Source of the DNA: Bog-113 sp963752695
GTDB lineage: Bacteria > Acidobacteriota > Terriglobia > Bryobacterales > Bryobacteraceae
Length of the DNA: 64,000 nucleotides
Direction: 5' to 3'
NCBI GenBank assembly: GCA_963752695.1
Contig: CAVVZB010000002.1
Location: forward strand, 1,240,001 to 1,304,000
Below the pieces are notes generated by a model. That model was not told the DNA's origin and did not search any database. It was given only the letters and a program-made list of their open reading frames with translations. Position 1 is the first letter of the stretch; every line of letters starts with the position of its first letter. Of the stretch, positions 61,805 to 64,000 are shown piece after piece. A program made the translations under genes and the position numbers.

Positions 61805-62511
61805 CACTCGACATTCTGGCAATCGCCGCGCATCCGGACGATGTGGAGCAGACCTGCGGCGGAACCATGCTGCGGATGTCTCAAGCGGGTTATCGGACTG
61901 GAATTATCGACCTGACGGCGGGTGATATGGGGACGCGTGGATCGCCCGAGATTCGGGTCGCGGAATCGGAAGAAGCGGCAAGAATTTTGCAATGCGAGTG
62001 GCGCGACAACTTGCATTTCCCGGACGCGCGCTTGGAAAACTCACTGGCCGGGAGAATGACGATCGCACAGAAAATTCGCGAACTGCGTCCGCGTGTGGTG
62101 ATTATTCCGTACTGGGAGGCGCGGCACCCGGATCATTACCGCGCTGGGGAGATGGCCTATGAAGCTTGTTTTCTAGCCGGGCTGAAGAAGATCGATCCCT
62201 ACACGGAACCGCATCGGCCGTTCAAGGTGGTCTACGCATCGCAGTATGCGAACGTGCCGCCGTCGTTCGTCGTGGACATTACCGGGCAGTTTGACCGGCG
62301 CATGGACGCGCTGTTTGCATATCCCTCGCAATACGGCGAGATGGAGAGCGGAAGCAACTTATTTCCACCGGCGCAAGAGGTGCGCGACCGGTTGGCGGCG
62401 ATCGCCAGATATTACGGAAATCTAATTGGGGTTAAGTACGGCGAGGCCTTCGTGGTGAAGGAGACGATGCGGGTGGACGATTTGGTGGTGCTGGGAGTTC
62501 GGTCGTTCTAA
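61801..62511 (+). CDS. bshB1: BshB1, bacillithiol biosynthesis deacetylase
   Basis: A 236-residue LmbE-like zinc deacetylase that removes the acetyl group from GlcNAc-malate, the second step in bacillithiol synthesis. The zinc site is AHPDDVEQTCGG (H and DD, about 9-20) with the later WEARHPDHYRAGEMAYEACF containing the third ligand. GDMGTRGSPEIRVAESEEAARIL and PPSFVVDITGQFDRRMDAL are strongly BshB1-like. I start it at GTG 61801 (GTGA overlap with the rhomboid stop); an in-frame ATG at 61777 and a longer frame lie inside the rhomboid gene. bshA and bshC are not in the window. Confidence 0.93.
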   Translation: MTLDILAIAAHPDDVEQTCGGTMLRMSQAGYRTGIIDLTAGDMGTRGSPEIRVAESEEAARILQCEWRDNLHFPDARLENSLAGRMTIAQKIRELRPRVVIIPYWEARHPDHYRAGEMAYEACFLAGLKKIDPYTEPHRPFKVVYASQYANVPPSFVVDITGQFDRRMDALFAYPSQYGEMESGSNLFPPAQEVRDRLAAIARYYGNLIGVKYGEAFVVKETMRVDDLVVLGVRSF

Positions 62512-62618
62512 TGGATCAAACTCACGTGGCACGATGGATGCGCAAGCGTGGGCGCAAGTGACCGGTGAATCGTTAGAAACTCCATAATCGCTGCTTGTTT
62601 GAGGCATCCTGGTGATCT

Positions 62619-63008
62619 ATGCCGCGTGTTCAGAGTTCCAAGCTGAAAGTCCCGCACGCATTCGTGCTGGAAGCTCTTGCTTCCTTGCGTCCCGAGGTTC
62701 GTCGTTTGTTTTCCGGGTTTGCCATTTACAGCGGCGATCGGCTTCTCTTAATGCTTAGAGACCAAGTCAAATCTCCGCGGGACAACGGCGTGTGGCTGGT
62801 CTTATCGGAAGGCACCGATGCAGGGGACGAAAGCCTGCGCCGAGACTTTCCGCCAATCCGGCCTGTTGAACTGGTGCGCAGCAAGATCAGTCACTGGCTG
62901 GTCCTTCCCAGTGATGATGCAGACTTTGAATTGTTGGCGTTGCGCGCGTGTGATTTCATTCTCCGGCGCGATCCGCGACTGGGCCGAATTCCTAAATCCA
63001 GACGGTAA
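62619..63008 (+). CDS. Conserved hypothetical protein, TfoX-N-like in part
   Basis: A 129-residue soluble protein. The middle, RRLFSGFAIYSGDRLLLMLRD followed by NGVWLVLSEG, has the rhythm of the N-terminal domain of TfoX/Sxy-like proteins (R.MFGG.GIY..), and the C-terminal DADFELLALRACDFILRRDPRLG is helical. I would not assign a function. It is separated by 107 bp from bshB1 and 85 bp from the TPR gene and has its own start. Confidence 0.72.
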   Translation: MPRVQSSKLKVPHAFVLEALASLRPEVRRLFSGFAIYSGDRLLLMLRDQVKSPRDNGVWLVLSEGTDAGDESLRRDFPPIRPVELVRSKISHWLVLPSDDADFELLALRACDFILRRDPRLGRIPKSRR

Positions 63009-63093
63009 CAAGCGCTGCCAACAATTTTTCGGCCGTAACGTTTTTGACATCCCAAGCAGCTTCTGGTAGAATTTCTGCGGTCTGCAGGGGGAT

Positions 63094-63699
63094 ATGGCTA
63101 CCAAGAAGAAAGACGGAGGGGGCCCGGTTGGGACAAAGTCGCGGATTCCGGATTCCGAGGCAGGCCGGCCAGAGGTTCGCGCGCGAGAAGCGGGGGCAGT
63201 AATCACGCCGGCACAGACCGAGAATCACGCTCAACTGCGGCTCCTAGAACAAGGTCTTCATTTGTTTCAGAGCGCGCGGTTCGGGGAGGCACGGGAATTT
63301 TTCGCTAAGGCCGCCGCGGGTCCACAATCGCCGGTGGCACTGACCGCGCGCAATCACATGCTGGTATGCGACCGGCGGACGCAGGCGCCAGCACTTGCTC
63401 TGCAAACCGGTGACGATCATTATCACTACGCAGTCGAGCGATTGAATGCGCGGGATCCGGAAACGGCATGCAAGCACCTGGAATTGGCAGTGGCTTTGAA
63501 GCCGGATTGCGAGTATATTCTTTACGCTTTAGCCGCCGCTCTGGCTCTGAGTGGGGATAGCGCGCGCGCCTGTGCGAACCTGAAGCGTGCAATTCAAGGC
63601 AACCCCCGCAACAGGACGGCGGCGCGTTCCGACCCTGATTTTTCCGGTCTTAATCACGATCCGGAATTTATCGGGATATGTTTCCCGGAGCGCGGCTGA
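63094..63699 (+). CDS. TPR-like repeat protein
   Basis: A 201-residue protein with a charged, disordered head (MATKKKDGGGPVGTKSR...) and two to three TPR-like helical pairs (LLEQGLHLFQSARFGEAREFFAKAA; HYAVERLNARDPETACKHLELAVALKPDCEYILYALAAALALSGDSARACANLKRAIQ). AGGGG precedes the ATG. The style, with the closing NPRNRTAARSDPDFSGL.HDPEF, recalls TPR proteins that end in a conserved short motif in Acidobacteria. Probably a protein-protein adaptor; the partner is unknown. It is 27 bp upstream of yvcK. Confidence 0.82.
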   Translation: MATKKKDGGGPVGTKSRIPDSEAGRPEVRAREAGAVITPAQTENHAQLRLLEQGLHLFQSARFGEAREFFAKAAAGPQSPVALTARNHMLVCDRRTQAPALALQTGDDHYHYAVERLNARDPETACKHLELAVALKPDCEYILYALAAALALSGDSARACANLKRAIQGNPRNRTAARSDPDFSGLNHDPEFIGICFPERG

Positions 63700-63726
63700 C
63701 GGTTTCGCAATTCCGTTAGCCGGGGC

Positions 63727-64000
63727 ATGAATCCACCGCTTCGGATCGTTGCCATTGGCGGTGGGACGGGCTTGTCCGCTCTGCTGCACGGCCTGAAACA
63801 GGTCGCAGCCTCGCTCGACATCACAGCGGTAGTGACAGTGACCGATGATGGCGGGAGTTCGGGACGGCTACGGCGCGATTTCGATGTGCTGCCGCCGGGC
63901 GATATTCGCAACTGCATGGTGGCCTTATCCGAGGACGAGGCTCTGCTCGCGAAGCTGTTTCAATACCGGTTTCAAAGCGGCTCCGGGTTAAAAGGGCACA
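63727..64000 (+). CDS. yvcK: YvcK/CofD-like gluconeogenesis factor, 5' part only
   Basis: The first 91 codons, cut by the window edge. The start MNPPLRIVAIGGGTGLSALLHG and VTVTDDGGSSGRLRRDFDVLPPGDIRNCM are the YvcK signature (UDP-GlcNAc-binding CofD-like proteins). In Firmicutes YvcK is needed for growth on gluconeogenic carbon sources and for correct wall synthesis and localisation of PBP1. It is often phosphorylated by Ser/Thr kinases such as PrkC. Confidence 0.94.
   Translation, partial: MNPPLRIVAIGGGTGLSALLHGLKQVAASLDITAVVTVTDDGGSSGRLRRDFDVLPPGDIRNCMVALSEDEALLAKLFQYRFQSGSGLKGH

Overview
The window looks like chromosomal DNA of an Acidobacteriota bacterium of the Solibacter/Bryobacter type. 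The signs are an NHL-repeat protein ending in the C-terminal domain that is abundant in Solibacter (TIGR03437-like), a VWFA-related Acidobacterial-type protein, an Oar-like TonB receptor with a carboxypeptidase-regulatory N-terminus, a DUF1553/DUF1501 pair with planctomycete-type cytochrome motifs, HAF repeats, a GWxTD protein and G+C-rich sequence with long antisense ORF shadows. No rRNA, tRNA, CRISPR array, phage or insertion sequence was found. Family names rest on motif recognition by eye, not on a database search.

Left part (87-7414, minus strand): a tightly coupled six-gene signalling operon. It encodes an unrecognised helical protein, a PknG-type kinase with zinc ribbons and TPRs, a PP2C phosphatase, a VWA protein, a zinc-ribbon/FHA protein and a four-helix membrane protein that recalls actinobacterial GlnX. 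7674-13156 (plus) holds a DUF1553-DUF1501-VWFA export block. 13161-17190 (minus) holds a GH63-like glycosidase between an alpha/beta hydrolase and a frameshifted cyclase-family gene. 17811-19615 is a LytS/LytTR two-component pair followed by a HAF-repeat protein.

Middle part (21-35 kb): mostly single genes, namely a Tat-exported Gfo/Idh/MocA oxidoreductase, an orphan ABC-2 permease, a DUF885 protein, an M23 peptidase, a beta-propeller protein, a VOC protein, an anchored coiled-coil protein, two tandem M48 proteases with a terminator, a class V aminotransferase, recA and an esterase. 35366-35915 is a decayed FG-GAP gene. 35961-39983 is a compact operon: HAD phosphatase, deoxyhypusine-synthase-like protein, RfaE-like PfkB kinase, ROK kinase and CAP-domain protein. 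I cannot assign it to a known pathway.

Right part (40-64 kb): the NHL protein, thiD, a DinB protein, lepB, an outer-membrane-like protein, a GWxTD gene broken by about seven single-base indels, and the Oar-like receptor with terminator. 52386-56863 (minus) is egtB-egtD followed by an OpuC-type ABC transporter whose every junction overlaps. This reads as ergothioneine synthesis plus transport, with a solute-binding lipoprotein that appears to start at CTG or to be split from its permease by a frameshift. 59023-62511 is a plus-strand operon: long DCD-type dCTP deaminase, PfkB kinase, rhomboid protease and bshB1 (bacillithiol). The window ends inside yvcK.

The least expected non-coding signal is a 49-bp operator-like element found twice, in two divergent intergenic regions 44 kb apart (7480-7528 and 51780-51828). 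Three TTGTGCA/TGCACAA half-sites keep the same spacing while the DNA between them differs.
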